Both the position numbers and the translations under genes were made by a program. A stretch of DNA of 64,000 nucleotides from Trichormus sp. NMC-1. Lineage in GTDB: Bacteria > Cyanobacteriota > Cyanobacteriia > Cyanobacteriales > Nostocaceae. The notes under the pieces were generated by a model. That model ran no database searches. It was not told the origin of the DNA and saw nothing but the letters and a program-made list of their open reading frames with translations. Each line of letters opens with the position of its first letter. The first letter of the stretch is position 1. Of the stretch, positions 34,680-45,221 are shown one piece after another. The stretch lies in contig NZ_LZQD01000001.1 of NCBI RefSeq assembly GCF_001858025.1, positions 62,001 to 126,000 on the forward strand. The letters are read 5' to 3'.

Positions 34680-34951
34680 AAGTTACTTACTGAGAATAAA
34701 TATATTGTTAGCGTAACAGATTAATCTTAACTTATGTTCGTGGTTGTATTTTTTGGCTGAAAAATCTTGTGTTAATTATAGCAGCTTTAGATTTTACCTA
34801 ATTGCTGTTTTATCGCGTTACCTGGAAAAATTTAAAATCATACTATACCTCTATTTAAACTTGGCGATCGCCCCCATCACAAAAACCCATCCCCCCAACT
34901 ACCCAACAAGCGGTAAAATTAACATCCATCTCCAAATTGCATCTATAACCA

Positions 34952-36463
34952 ATGTATTGCGACTACCTGGTACAAATCCTCACCGCCCGCGTCTATGATG
35001 TAGCCCAGGAAACACCACTGGAAAATGCGCCGAACCTCTCCGCGAGACTGAATAACAAACTCCTGCTGAAACGGGAAGATATGCAATCAGTCTTCTCCTT
35101 CAAACTGCGGGGCGCATACAACAAAATGGTCAACCTGCCACCAGATTTACTGAAACAAGGTGTAATTGCGGCTTCTGCTGGTAATCATGCCCAAGGTGTA
35201 GCCTTAGCTGCCAGTCGCTTGGGAACAACAGCAATTATCGTGATGCCTGTCATCACACCCCAGGTAAAAATAAATGCAGTCAAAGCACGGGGAGGAGAAG
35301 TTGTACTACATGGCAATAACTATGATGATGCTTACGCCCACGCCCGGCAATTGGAAGCGGAAAAAGGGTTAACCTTTATACATCCCTTTGATGATCCTGA
35401 TGTGATTGCGGGACAGGGAACAATTGGCATGGAAATCCTGCGACAATATCAACAACCTATCCATGCAATATTTGTGGCTATTGGAGGTGGGGGTTTAATT
35501 TCCGGTATTGCAGCTTATGTGAAACGGTTGCGTCCCGAAATCAAAATTATCGGTGTCGAACCAGTAGACGCTGATGCTATGTCTCAATCTCTCAAAGCAG
35601 GTCATCGTGTACGCTTGTCTCAGGTGGGGTTATTTGCTGATGGTGTAGCAGTGCGGGAAGTGGGGGAAGAAACCTTCCGTTTGTGTCAGCAATATGTGGA
35701 TGAAATCATTTTGGTAGATACTGATGCTACCTGTGCAGCGATAAAAGATGTGTTTGAGGATACTCGTTCTATTTTAGAACCAGCCGGGGCATTAGCGATC
35801 GCAGCAGCCAAAGCCTACGTCGAAAGAGAACAAATTCAAAATCAAACCCTCATCGCCGTTGCCTGCGGTGCTAACATGAACTTTGACCGCTTGCGTTTTG
35901 TGGCGGAAAGAGCAGAATTTGGGGAACGTCGAGAAGCCATTTTTGCGGTGAATATTCCCGAAAAACCGGGAAGTCTGCGTCAATTTTGTGAATGTTTAGG
36001 CGATCGCAATCTGACAGAATTTAATTATCGCATTGCTGACAACAAAGACGCACATATATTTGTTGGAATGCAAATTGAAAATCGTGCTGACGCAGCTAAA
36101 ATAGTTGCCAAATTTGAAACTAACGGCTTAAAAACTATTGATTTAACCGACGACGAATTAACAAAATTGCACCTGCGTCATATGGTAGGTGGACATTCTT
36201 CCCTCGCCCACAATGAATTATTATACCGTTTTGAATTTCTCGAACGTCCCGGTGCATTAATGAAATTTGTGGCTTCTATGTCCCCTAATTGGAATATCAG
36301 CCTCTTTCACTATCGCAACAATGGTGCAGACTACGGGCGTATTGTGGTAGGAATGCAAGTACCACCCCATGAAATGGAACAATGGCAAGTATTTCTTGAT
36401 TCCTTGGGTTATCGTTATTGGGATGAAAGTCAAAATCCCGCATATCAGCTATTTTTAGGTTGA
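34952..36463 (+). CDS. ilvA: Threonine ammonia-lyase (biosynthetic threonine deaminase)
   Basis: 503 residues. PLP-binding lysine at K51 in SVFSFKLRGAYNKM, glycine-rich loop SAGNHAQGVALAA, GGGGLISG, and two C-terminal ACT-like regulatory domains (~335-420, ~425-500). It converts threonine to 2-oxobutanoate, the first step of isoleucine synthesis, normally inhibited by isoleucine through the ACT domains. Start ATG at 34952, 30 bp after a tattacccaacaagcgg region. Transcribed alone. Confidence 0.95.
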   Translation: MYCDYLVQILTARVYDVAQETPLENAPNLSARLNNKLLLKREDMQSVFSFKLRGAYNKMVNLPPDLLKQGVIAASAGNHAQGVALAASRLGTTAIIVMPVITPQVKINAVKARGGEVVLHGNNYDDAYAHARQLEAEKGLTFIHPFDDPDVIAGQGTIGMEILRQYQQPIHAIFVAIGGGGLISGIAAYVKRLRPEIKIIGVEPVDADAMSQSLKAGHRVRLSQVGLFADGVAVREVGEETFRLCQQYVDEIILVDTDATCAAIKDVFEDTRSILEPAGALAIAAAKAYVEREQIQNQTLIAVACGANMNFDRLRFVAERAEFGERREAIFAVNIPEKPGSLRQFCECLGDRNLTEFNYRIADNKDAHIFVGMQIENRADAAKIVAKFETNGLKTIDLTDDELTKLHLRHMVGGHSSLAHNELLYRFEFLERPGALMKFVASMSPNWNISLFHYRNNGADYGRIVVGMQVPPHEMEQWQVFLDSLGYRYWDESQNPAYQLFLG

Positions 36464-36528
36464 AGCATCATATTCCCACACATCGTCTTACAATTTAAAG
36501 TAAAAAGCAAGGTGGATTACTTTCGACA

Positions 36529-36726
36529 ATGAACAAAATGATTAAACTCGATCAGTTCTTAAAGTTAGTAGGTATAGCCGCAACAGGAGGTCAAGCCAAA
36601 TTGATGATTGTTGATGGTGAAGTTAAAGTCAATGGCACAGTTGAAACTCGACGTGGCAAGAAATTAGAACCAACAGACCAAGTAACAGTCAATGGTCAAA
36701 TTTTCAAAGTTGGAGATGTAATTTAA
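36529..36726 (+). CDS. S4-domain RNA-binding protein (YbcJ-like)
   Basis: 65 residues made up almost only of an S4 domain (IKLDQFLKLVGIAATGGQAKLMIVDGEVKVNGTVETRRGKKLEPTDQVTVNG). Such proteins are small RNA binders linked to ribosome or tRNA contexts; role unknown. It follows ilvA by 65 bp. Confidence 0.85.
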   Translation: MNKMIKLDQFLKLVGIAATGGQAKLMIVDGEVKVNGTVETRRGKKLEPTDQVTVNGQIFKVGDVI

Positions 36727-36814
36727 TATTGGCGCTGCTACAAATCAACCCCAAAAATACAGTAATAAGCGACTGAATTGGATATAGCAATCCTATTTGA
36801 TTTTGGAAATATAC

Positions 36815-36838
36815 GTAGGGTGGGCAATGCCCACCGTA
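36815..36838. repeat. GGTGGGCAATGCCCACC palindrome
   Basis: The core ggtgggcaatgcccacc is a 17-bp near-perfect palindrome in the ilvA/coaBC gap, of a type repeated in many cyanobacterial intergenic regions. Confidence 0.6.
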
Positions 36839-36909
36839 GCAATGGTGAGACAAAAAAATATTTATCCAAGGAGTCTATTATAGTATTTGTAAATCCCTAA
36901 AATCAAAAA

Positions 36910-38121
36910 ATGCTATCATCTAAAAATTTAAAATCCAAACGAGTTGTTGTTGCTTTAGGTGGCGGTATTGCTGCCTATAAAGTCTGTGAATTGGTTTCCA
37001 CTCTATTTAAATCTGGGGTAGAAGTACGAGTTATTCTCACTAAATCTGCTCAAGAATTTATCACACCTTTGACTTTAGCAACTTTATCCCGTCATCAAGC
37101 TTACACTGATGATGATTTTTGGCAACCAATTTATTCTCGTCCTTTGCATATTGAGTTGGGTGAATGGGCAGATTTAATTGTGATTGCGCCTTTAACTGCT
37201 AATACTTTGGCTAAGTTAACTTATGGAATGGCGGATAATTTGCTGACAAATACTGTTCTCGCTTCTACTTGTCCGGTGTTGTTAGCACCTGCAATGAATA
37301 CAGATATGTGGGAACAGGTAGCAGTACAAAGGAATTGGCTACAGCTATTGACAAATAGTAGATTTTATGGTATGGGTACAGCATCGGGTTTATTGGCGTG
37401 CGATCGCATCGGTGCTGGTAGAATGGCAGAACCCGCAGAAATATTTGTTTATATTCAATCTTTATTACACACCCAAGGAATCAGAGATTTAGCTGGAAAG
37501 CAGGTTTTAATCAGCGCTGGGGGAACACGAGAATATTTAGATCCGGTGCGATTTATTGGCAATCCCTCAACTGGTAAAATGGGTTTAGCATTGGCACAGG
37601 CAGCACTACACAGGGGCGCAAAGGTAATATTAGTCCATTGTCCAGCGAGTTGGGATGTACCTTTGGGAGTAGAAGCAATTCCCGTAATTAGTGCAGACGA
37701 AATGCAGCAGGTGATGTTAGAGCATTTAGCCAATGCAGATATCATTATCATGTCAGCCGCAGTTGCAGACGTAAAGCCTAAAGAATATAGTACCGAAAAA
37801 TTGCCCAAGCGATCGCTTCCCGAAAATCTTCCTCTAGCAGCAGTACCGGATATAGTCGCTGAAATCGGAAATCGCAAACAACCACATCAATATTTAATTG
37901 GTTTTGCAGCACAAACTGGGGATATTATTACTCCTGCGAAAGAGAAATTGCAAAGAAAGAAATTAAATGCAATTGTAGCGAATCCTATTGATAAAGTTGA
38001 TAGTGGTTTTGGGAGTGATAATAATCAAGCGGTGTTTTTAGATATGTCAGGAAGAGAGGTAGAAATTCCGGCTTGTTCTAAGTTGGAAATGGCGCATTAT
38101 TTGTTTGATTTTGTTGTTTAA
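36910..38121 (+). CDS. coaBC: Bifunctional CoaBC (phosphopantothenate-cysteine ligase / PPC decarboxylase)
   Basis: 403 residues. N-terminal flavoprotein decarboxylase (CoaC, ~1-185) with the active-site His in [26 protein letters not shown] and PAMNTDMW; C-terminal ligase (CoaB, ~190-400) with [24 protein letters not shown] and KLPK. It makes 4'-phosphopantetheine in CoA synthesis. The TAA stop at 38119-38121 is immediately followed by a MITE. Confidence 0.95.
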   Translation: MLSSKNLKSKRVVVALGGGIAAYKVCELVSTLFKSGVEVRVILTKSAQEFITPLTLATLSRHQAYTDDDFWQPIYSRPLHIELGEWADLIVIAPLTANTLAKLTYGMADNLLTNTVLASTCPVLLAPAMNTDMWEQVAVQRNWLQLLTNSRFYGMGTASGLLACDRIGAGRMAEPAEIFVYIQSLLHTQGIRDLAGKQVLISAGGTREYLDPVRFIGNPSTGKMGLALAQAALHRGAKVILVHCPASWDVPLGVEAIPVISADEMQQVMLEHLANADIIIMSAAVADVKPKEYSTEKLPKRSLPENLPLAAVPDIVAEIGNRKQPHQYLIGFAAQTGDIITPAKEKLQRKKLNAIVANPIDKVDSGFGSDNNQAVFLDMSGREVEIPACSKLEMAHYLFDFVV

Positions 38122-38168
38122 TAGACATATCCGGTAAAGTAGAGACGTTCCATGGAACGTCTCTACAA
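38122..38168 (+). repeat. 91-bp-family MITE, copy 2 (partial)
   Basis: Starts TAGACATATCCGG directly after the coaBC stop and contains the 28-bp palindrome (38139-38166) identical to copies 1 and 3. The right end has diverged after caagggttt. Confidence 0.65.
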
Positions 38169-38280
38169 GGGTTTCAAATACTTAATTTTAGATTTATTCT
38201 CAAATTTCCAATAAATTACTCTGTCCATGATAAAATATAAAAAATAGTTTTATACTGTATCAATCTCTAAATATAAAAAT

Positions 38281-38979
38281 ATGAATCAAACTACAAATAA
38301 TAGTAAAAAAGAAGTGATTTCAGAAGCAGAAACAAACATCCCAAAAAATTTACCAGAACTAGAAAGATATTTACAAAATTATTCTCATGATGATCAGGCT
38401 ATTAAAACTATTCAACAATTTTCCAAAAACCTCAAAAAGACAAAATATCGCCAGGATGTATTTAGTGAAAAAGGGGCGCTTATTCGTGAACCAATTTATT
38501 ATCAGGATGTCGTTGAAAAGGGTTTAGCAGATCCAGAAAAGGACTCCTTTACACTTTTACAAGGTGACATTGTTAGTACAAATGCAGCTTATTTTCTCGG
38601 AAATCGTCCGGAAAATACCAAGTTTGCAATAGCTAGTTCTACTTGTGATCTCGTAAAAGGCAGACGCAATTATGCAGCACTACTACGAATTCAACCAATT
38701 AGTTGTAAAGATCCCAAAGCAGCAAACGATCTTTCGCAATTGTTAAAGTTTACTTCCACACAACAGATGTATCTTCCACCCTTGCCAGGTGATTCATCTG
38801 ATGTAGTTGGAAATGCCTTATTATTTGATGGAATAGTACAAATAAAATTAGATGATTTGCTATTAGCAACACGACACGCAAGTTTAAGTTTAGTAGGATG
38901 GCGGATTTTTGGCTCAATGGTTCGCTCAATTATAGTTCGTGCTGGTGAAGAAGAAGTAAAAATGAGGTCATCTCTATAA
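38281..38979 (+). CDS. Conserved-looking protein of unknown function
   Basis: 232 residues, acidic-to-neutral, no membrane segment. N-terminal helical stretch (~20-65), then a beta-rich region with GDIVSTNAAYFLGNRPENTKFAIASSTCDLVKGRRNYAALLRIQPI and a C-terminal WRIFGSMVRSIIVRAGEEEVKMR. The STCDLV and RRNYAALL parts suggest a conserved core, but I cannot name a family. It ends at a strong bidirectional hairpin. Confidence 0.6.
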   Translation: MNQTTNNSKKEVISEAETNIPKNLPELERYLQNYSHDDQAIKTIQQFSKNLKKTKYRQDVFSEKGALIREPIYYQDVVEKGLADPEKDSFTLLQGDIVSTNAAYFLGNRPENTKFAIASSTCDLVKGRRNYAALLRIQPISCKDPKAANDLSQLLKFTSTQQMYLPPLPGDSSDVVGNALLFDGIVQIKLDDLLLATRHASLSLVGWRIFGSMVRSIIVRAGEEEVKMRSSL

Positions 38980-38983
38980 AAAG

Positions 38984-39016
38984 AATATTAGGGTTGGTAT
39001 TAATAACCCTAATATT
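38984..39016. terminator. Bidirectional intrinsic terminator
   Basis: Perfect 12-bp stem AATATTAGGGTT / AACCCTAATATT with a 9-nt loop, between two convergent genes; T/A-rich flanks on both sides. Confidence 0.7.
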
Positions 39017-39047
39017 TATGAATGAGAATTGTACTCATGAACAAACC

Positions 39048-39500
39048 TCAATAATCAAGAGGTCTTTTAATTGTAGTAGGATCAAGATTTACTTCATCAT
39101 CCTCATCTACATCTATACCATCTTCTGGCATTAAAGGCTCGAAACTACTACGAGTGGGAAGTTCAGGTAAACCTCCTAACATAGCAATTGCTTCTATTAA
39201 TAAATCAATACTCTCTGCATCACGATGTTTTTGCACAACACGCACAGAGCTAGATATTACACGCAAACCTCCACGCAAACGATCAACATCACGAGCTAAA
39301 CCTAATAAATGTTGGAAATCCCGTTCTTCAAGAATGCGGTATTGTCCAGTTTTAGTATTTAAAGTAGCAACTGTCCCACTTTTTACAGATTCAAGAGCTT
39401 TTCCACCTTCTGTGCGAAATTTTTCAAAGGATGGCCAATTTGGACCATTTTGTAAATTAAGTGATTTTTCTACTGTAATTGCCATAGCTATATTTTCCAA
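39048..39500 (-). CDS. Hypothetical protein, possible DNA- or protein-binding
   Basis: 150 residues, no membrane segment, acidic tail (MPEDGIDVDEDDEVNLDP). The central FRTEGGKALESVKSGTVATLNTKTGQYRILEERDFQHLLGLARDVDRLRGGLRVISSSVRVVQ looks folded; a cyanobacterial hypothetical is the best label. The real start may be MAITVEKSL, five codons in. It converges with the 38281 gene. Confidence 0.55.
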   Translation of the reverse strand: MENIAMAITVEKSLNLQNGPNWPSFEKFRTEGGKALESVKSGTVATLNTKTGQYRILEERDFQHLLGLARDVDRLRGGLRVISSSVRVVQKHRDAESIDLLIEAIAMLGGLPELPTRSSFEPLMPEDGIDVDEDDEVNLDPTTIKRPLDY

Positions 39501-39754
39501 CCACTGTCTTTTCGTGTTCTTCGGATTCTAGCTTATTTTCTGTGGAAATACATTGGTATTTCGTTGTGTAACTGTGGATAACAAATAAACACTATACTTG
39601 CGTAGGGAGATTACACGCTAATTTTTTAAGCGCGATTTTTCCTTTTTATTAGAATTGTAGCGCCGTGAAAATTACGCCACTTTCAAAGACTTGCCTAAAA
39701 CTTGCGGTTCAGGAAGAGTTTCACCATCTGCTAAACATGGCTCAATCAGTAATT

Positions 39755-39786
39755 GTAGGTTGGGTTAAGCAAAGCGCAACCCAACA
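39755..39786. repeat. Short GTAGGTTGGGTT element
   Basis: Contains gtaggttgggtt then gcgcaacccaac, a compact relative of the element at 21305-21380. The rest of 39501-39866 holds only gcctctgcg-type filler near the RND gene's stop. Confidence 0.55.
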
Positions 39787-39866
39787 AAAATTAATCAAAA
39801 ATATCAATTAAAGGAGGATTATAGCCGTTTCTCTCTTCCTTTGCGCCTCTGCGTGAGTGAGAAATC

Positions 39867-42800
39867 TTATCTATATAAAACCTGATTATCCTCACTCGCT
39901 TCCAAATGCGGATACTTACGAACAGGTTGCAAACGCTGACGAATTTTACCAATGATGATATAGAGAATTGGCACAATAAACAAACTCAGAAAAGTAGCCA
40001 CAAACATTCCCCCAAACACAGCCGTACCCAAAGATTGACGACTCGCTGCACCTGCACCTGTCGCAGTTGCTAGGGGAAAAATACCCAGCAAAGTTGAAAA
40101 AGCAGTCATCAGAATTGGACGTAAACGACCTTGTGCTGCTTCAACCGCTGCTTTCGTAATTGATAAACCTTGCTGTTCTTGTAATTGATTAGCAAATTCC
40201 ACAATCAAAATTGCGTTTTTACTTGCTAAACCAATTAACATTACTAACCCTACTTGGCAAAATACATCATTACTTAAACCCCGTAAAGATTGTGATGCTA
40301 AAGCTCCCATAATAGCTAGAGGAACTGAAAGCATAATAATCAAAGGATCAACATAATTTTCATACTGAGCAGCTAACACTAAAAAGACGAAAACTAAGCC
40401 CAAACCAAAAATGATCGGTGCTTGTCCACCAGATTCTTTTTCCTCGGCAACAATACCGGACCATTCATATCCCATACTCGTCGGTAAAATCTTCTTAGCT
40501 AGTTGTTCCATAGCCAGATTTGCTTGTCCAGAACTATAACCAGGAGCAGGAGAACCGTTAATTTCAACAGAGCGGAATAAGTTGTAGTGATTAATAGTTT
40601 GCGCTCCCGTTGTCGGAGTTAATTTCACCAAACTATTCAAAGGAATCATCTGATTAGTTGCAGAACGCACATTTAATAAACCGATATCATCAGGATTGGA
40701 ACGAAACTGAGCATCAGCTTGGATATACACCCGATATGTGCGAGAAAGGAAATTAAAATCATTGACATATTGTGAACCCAAATAAGTCTGTAGGGTTTTA
40801 AAGATATCGTCAATGGAAACTTGCAGAGATTTAGCTTTATTGCGGTCAACTTCAATTAAAATTTGAGGTGTATTGGCTTTAAAGGTGCTAAATACAGCTT
40901 GCAGTCCTGGAGTCTGATTACCCTCCCTCATGAACTGACCGACTGTTTGCAGCATAGAATTTAAGCTGTTAGTGCCGGCTATATCTTGTAAGTGAAACTG
41001 GAAACCACTAAAACTACCTAAACCGCGAATTGCGGGAGGATTAACAGGAAAAACGCTGGCTTCGGTAATTCCTGAGAATGTTTGTCCTAATTGACCAATA
41101 AGGGCTTGTACTGACTGATTTGGTTTAGTGCGTTCGTCCCAGGATTTGAGAGTAGAGAAAATTACGCCACTGTTAGCAGTATTGCCACTAAAACTAAAGC
41201 CACCAATGGCAAAAGTACCTGTAACTTCTGGCAATTTCAGGATTTCGGCTTCTACCTCACTCATAACTTTGCTAGTGTATTCGAGTGAAGAACCTTCTGG
41301 CCCTTGAATAATGGTGATGAAATAACCTTGGTCTTCGTCCGGTAAAAATGATGTTGGTACGGTCATGTAAAGCCAAGCTGTAACACCCAATAAACCGATA
41401 AATGCGATCGCTACTATTGCTTTTATTCTGGTCAAAAATCTAACAATTCGCTCATATCCGCTACGCATGGCTTCTAAAAACCAGTTAATTCGACCAAACA
41501 CCCAGCCGAAAATGCCTTTGGGTTGAGGTCTAGGACGCAACAATAAAGCCGCGAGAGAAGGTGTGAGAGTCAAAGCTAAAAACGTAGAAATAGCAATAGA
41601 AAAGGCAATAGTCAGCGCAAATTGTTTATAAATTTGTCCAGTGGAACCGGGGAAGAATGCTACCGGCACAAATACAGCCATTAGTACCAGAGAAGTCGCA
41701 ATTACCGCCCCAGTCAGTTCATGCATAGCTGCGGATGCCGCTTTTCGGGGTGATATTCCCTGTTCTTGAATTAAGCGGGAGATATCTTCAACCACAATAA
41801 TCGCGTCATCAACTACCATTCCCGTTGCTAGAGTCAAACCAAACATGGTTAAGATGTTGACAGAAAAACCCAATACTTTCACGAAGGCAAAAGTACCTAT
41901 CAAGGACAGCGGAATAGTGATCACAGGAATTAAAGTAGTGCGCCAATCTTGTAAGAAAATAAAGATGACGATAATAACCAGAGCGATCGCTTCTAAGAGC
42001 GTTTTTACCACTTCTGCCAGCGACTCTTCTATAATCGTAGTCGTATCAAATGCTACTTCATACTTCATCCCTGGGGGAAAGCTTTGGGACAATCGCGCCA
42101 TTTCCTTTTTGACTGAATTAGCAACGTTCAAGGAATTACTTCCCGGTGTCGGAAATATCCCCATCCCTACACCTTCATTACCCTTAAAACGGAGAAATGA
42201 GCTATAGTTTTGAGCGCCAAGTTCCGCCCTACCCACATCTTTCAACTTAATCAAACTACCGTCACCAGCAGTTTTGATGACTACATTGTCAAATTCCTCA
42301 GCTTCTGTCAGCCTACTAACTGCCCTTAAGTCAATTTGATACATTTGACCATCGGCGGCTGGTTGCTGTCCAATTTGCCCCACACCTACCTGTAAGTTTT
42401 GTTCATTCAGGGCATCAATCACATCATCAGTAGTTAAATTCCGAGTAGCCAGTTTATTCGGGTCAAGCCATAAACGCATCGCATAGCGGCGTTCACCAAA
42501 AATCCGCGCCTCACTTACACCTTTAATCCGTTTGAGGGCATCTGCTAAATATAAATCCGCATAATTACTTAAAAAGACATTATCTAGTTCTTTTTTCTCA
42601 CTGTACAAACCTATCGCTAACAGAATATTGTTAGACTGTTTGCTCACAGTCACTCCGTTTTGCTTCACGGCTTCTGGTAATTGCGGTTCAGCAGCATTCA
42701 CACGGTTCTGCACATCAACCGCTGCAATATCCTTATCCCGCGAATCATCAAATGTTACAGTAATTGTGCTAGTGCCATCATTACTACTGCTCGAAGTCAT

Positions 42801-43034
42801 ATATTTAATGCCTTCGATACCGTTAATCTGACGCTCTAAAATCGTCGTTACGTTACTTTCAACAATTTCCGCAGTCGCACCAATATAATTAGAACTGACA
42901 ATAATCTGCGTAGGACTAATTTCTGGATACTGGGCAGTGGGCAATGTCGGAATACTGATTGCACCAACCAGCAAAATGATAATAGCGCAGACACTGGTAA
43001 ATACAGGTCGCTTAATAAAGAAATCAACAAACAT
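39867..43034 (-). CDS. RND efflux permease (HAE1/AcrB family)
   Basis: 1055 residues, full length for the family. It has twelve membrane segments and two large periplasmic loops; transmembrane 4 includes ATGMVVDDAIIVVEDISR with the paired Asp for proton transfer, and SLALAIMGALASQ-type and LIGLASKNAILIVEF motifs occur later. It forms the inner-membrane pump of a tripartite drug/solvent efflux system; the adjacent gene is its fusion protein. No TolC-type outer-membrane gene is in the window. Confidence 0.95.
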   Translation of the reverse strand: MFVDFFIKRPVFTSVCAIIILLVGAISIPTLPTAQYPEISPTQIIVSSNYIGATAEIVESNVTTILERQINGIEGIKYMTSSSSNDGTSTITVTFDDSRDKDIAAVDVQNRVNAAEPQLPEAVKQNGVTVSKQSNNILLAIGLYSEKKELDNVFLSNYADLYLADALKRIKGVSEARIFGERRYAMRLWLDPNKLATRNLTTDDVIDALNEQNLQVGVGQIGQQPAADGQMYQIDLRAVSRLTEAEEFDNVVIKTAGDGSLIKLKDVGRAELGAQNYSSFLRFKGNEGVGMGIFPTPGSNSLNVANSVKKEMARLSQSFPPGMKYEVAFDTTTIIEESLAEVVKTLLEAIALVIIVIFIFLQDWRTTLIPVITIPLSLIGTFAFVKVLGFSVNILTMFGLTLATGMVVDDAIIVVEDISRLIQEQGISPRKAASAAMHELTGAVIATSLVLMAVFVPVAFFPGSTGQIYKQFALTIAFSIAISTFLALTLTPSLAALLLRPRPQPKGIFGWVFGRINWFLEAMRSGYERIVRFLTRIKAIVAIAFIGLLGVTAWLYMTVPTSFLPDEDQGYFITIIQGPEGSSLEYTSKVMSEVEAEILKLPEVTGTFAIGGFSFSGNTANSGVIFSTLKSWDERTKPNQSVQALIGQLGQTFSGITEASVFPVNPPAIRGLGSFSGFQFHLQDIAGTNSLNSMLQTVGQFMREGNQTPGLQAVFSTFKANTPQILIEVDRNKAKSLQVSIDDIFKTLQTYLGSQYVNDFNFLSRTYRVYIQADAQFRSNPDDIGLLNVRSATNQMIPLNSLVKLTPTTGAQTINHYNLFRSVEINGSPAPGYSSGQANLAMEQLAKKILPTSMGYEWSGIVAEEKESGGQAPIIFGLGLVFVFLVLAAQYENYVDPLIIMLSVPLAIMGALASQSLRGLSNDVFCQVGLVMLIGLASKNAILIVEFANQLQEQQGLSITKAAVEAAQGRLRPILMTAFSTLLGIFPLATATGAGAASRQSLGTAVFGGMFVATFLSLFIVPILYIIIGKIRQRLQPVRKYPHLEASEDNQVLYR

Positions 43035-43077
43035 AAATTGGTAATTGGTGATTGGTGATTAAAAAGATCCCCAAAAA

Positions 43078-43108
43078 GATCCCCGACTTCTTCAAGAAGT
43101 CGGGGATC
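43078..43108. repeat. 31-bp perfect-arm palindrome between RND and MFP genes
   Basis: Arms GATCCCCGACTTCTT and AAGAAGTCGGGGATC with a single C between. The form matches a widely repeated Nostocales palindrome; here it lies inside the operon between the two efflux genes and could act as an mRNA hairpin. Confidence 0.75.
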
Positions 43109-43117
43109 TCTCTATTG

Positions 43118-44434
43118 TCAATTTTCAATTATTATTGGCAGTCCATCTCTGAGGTTTTGTATTCCTGAAACTATCAGTTTTTCATCTGCTTTTAATCCTT
43201 CAATGACTTGGTAATCATTACCTTTGATATTTCCTAATTTCACCTGTTTTTGCTTGGCTATTAATTGGGAAACACCGTTAGGAGATTTTTCTGTTTCAGC
43301 TACAAATACAAAGGTTTCCCCAGCTATTCGAGATATTGCTGTGGCAGGAATTAGAACTCCAGAACGCTGATTCCAAATCACTTTAGCCCGAATCATTTGA
43401 TCTGCTCGTAGTTGTCCTTCGGAATTGTCGTAAAGAGCTTTAACTAATATTGATTGAGAATTATTGGTGATGTTGGGTGAAATAAAGAATACACTACTAT
43501 TGCCAATGGTTTGACCTTGAGCGTTAATTAATTCCACTGGTAGTCCTGGACGCAATTGTGTACCTCGTTCCAGTGGAACAGGAATTTTAACTTCTAAAGG
43601 TCGGTTTTGAGTGATAGTAGCTAATGGTGTGGAAGTATTCACAAAATCACCTACTTTCACAGGAATATCGCCCACAGTTCCAGTAAAGGGAGCAGTAATT
43701 TTGTAATATTGAAGTTCTACTTGTTGTTGTTTAATATTGGCATCAGCTTGTTCTAAAGACTTTTCCGCTTGGGATATGGTAGCTAGTTGTGCTTGAATTC
43801 GGGAATCTATAGCTCCAAGTTGGGCTTTAGCTGTAGCCAGTTTATTAGCATATAAATCTTTAGTTTGACGAGATACTGCCCCTTGTGCAGCTAATTCAGA
43901 ATAGCGATTATAATCTAGTTGGTTTAAGCGTACATCTGCAACATTTGCTAACCGTTCCGCTTGCAGAGATTTGAGAGTAGCGCGAGCATTTTCTAGTTGC
44001 GCTTGCGAACCCTGACCAGCAGCTGATAAACTACTGACTGCGGCTTGTTGCTGTCTGGAATCTATTTGGAGAATTGCCGCACCAAAGGCAACTGGATCTC
44101 CTGACTTTACGAATATTTGAGCAACTTGACCTTGAATTCTGGGTTGGAGATTGACTGAACGTCTAGATTCCAAACTGGCTATATATTCTGTACTATCTTC
44201 GACTGTACCTGTTTGCACTGCCGATAGTTTAACTCTTACCCCTGGAGGTGGAGCATTTGCCGCTGCTGGACTGGGTTTTTCAGGAGTTAGCAACTTCCAC
44301 GCTATAGCCGTTCCACCCCCAAGTATTAATACTAGAGCTAACAATAAACGTAGCCACCGCTGTGATTTGCTAGGTGGCTGAAATGAAGGTTGTGGAATCT
44401 CTTTAAAATCTGCTTGAGGTTCAGGAGATGTCAT
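43118..44434 (-). CDS. RND membrane-fusion protein (periplasmic adaptor)
   Basis: 438 residues. N-terminal membrane anchor (RLLLALVLILGGGTAIAWKLL, ~30-50), lipoyl half-motif LQPRIQGQVAQIFVKSGDPV, helical hairpin (~125-240), and a beta-barrel (TAPFTGTVGDIPVKVGDFV). It links the permease to an outer-membrane channel. Upstream of the permease gene, same strand, separated only by the palindrome. Confidence 0.93.
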   Translation of the reverse strand: MTSPEPQADFKEIPQPSFQPPSKSQRWLRLLLALVLILGGGTAIAWKLLTPEKPSPAAANAPPPGVRVKLSAVQTGTVEDSTEYIASLESRRSVNLQPRIQGQVAQIFVKSGDPVAFGAAILQIDSRQQQAAVSSLSAAGQGSQAQLENARATLKSLQAERLANVADVRLNQLDYNRYSELAAQGAVSRQTKDLYANKLATAKAQLGAIDSRIQAQLATISQAEKSLEQADANIKQQQVELQYYKITAPFTGTVGDIPVKVGDFVNTSTPLATITQNRPLEVKIPVPLERGTQLRPGLPVELINAQGQTIGNSSVFFISPNITNNSQSILVKALYDNSEGQLRADQMIRAKVIWNQRSGVLIPATAISRIAGETFVFVAETEKSPNGVSQLIAKQKQVKLGNIKGNDYQVIEGLKADEKLIVSGIQNLRDGLPIIIEN

Positions 44435-44551
44435 AGGTTAGAGGAAATGGCAAGAACAAGTAATTAAAATTCCGCTGGGATTATATATATTCATATTAAA
44501 ATTACTTATTTGGTAAGATGTATTTACAAAAACTATGTGTTAGCTCATCTC

Positions 44552-45221
44552 AATATACAGTATTTATAATTCTTTACACTCTATCAAAGGTTTAATTATT
44601 AAAATCTCCCCCCGTCCCCGCTTCAGCCTAATGATAAGTATTAAACCAGACACGATATAGAAATCCTTGCGGAGGTTGTGAACATCTTTTTCCTAGCCAA
44701 ATTTCTCGCTGATGCAGCATTGCTTCATAACGGCGTTATAGATTAAGTAATGTATCTATAAAACCGGACTTGTTCTGGCTTGGTCTCAATAGCGAAGGTT
44801 TAGCGATGTTTACTTCATCAGAAACTCCTATAATTGCGGCAGTAGTGCTGGTCGCTTTCGGCATTTTGGGTTGGGGCTTTTATCGCGCCAGACCTTTTGG
44901 TAAACTGGGAATCTTAGCCTGGTTACAGTCGGTCGTATTAATGGCTCCTTGGCTGCTGTTTTTTGGCTTGTTTGCCGCTGGGATTTACATCAATATAGCG
45001 GGTATATTGTTATTGCTCGTGGCTTCTACTGCAATCTACATCTTCTTAGGTAGACAGTTACGCAACGCTGGGCAAGATGCCATTCTCAAGCAACGGGCAA
45101 CGGAAAGACTAGCTGCGAATGCTTCACAGGAAGCCAATTCCCCATCAAATGCCAACAGTCAAGTACTAGTTGCAGAACTAAAACTGGACGCAATGACAAT
45201 ACCCGAAGAAGATTTGAGTAC
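44552..45221 (+). repeat. 670-bp direct repeat, copy 1 (promoter and 5' end of the site-2 protease)
   Basis: Matches 48052-48721 at an offset of exactly 3,500 bp; I saw no differences by eye over the length. Includes ~250 bp upstream of the protease and its first ~139 codons. Left of 44552 and right of 45221 the two regions differ. Confidence 0.85.
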
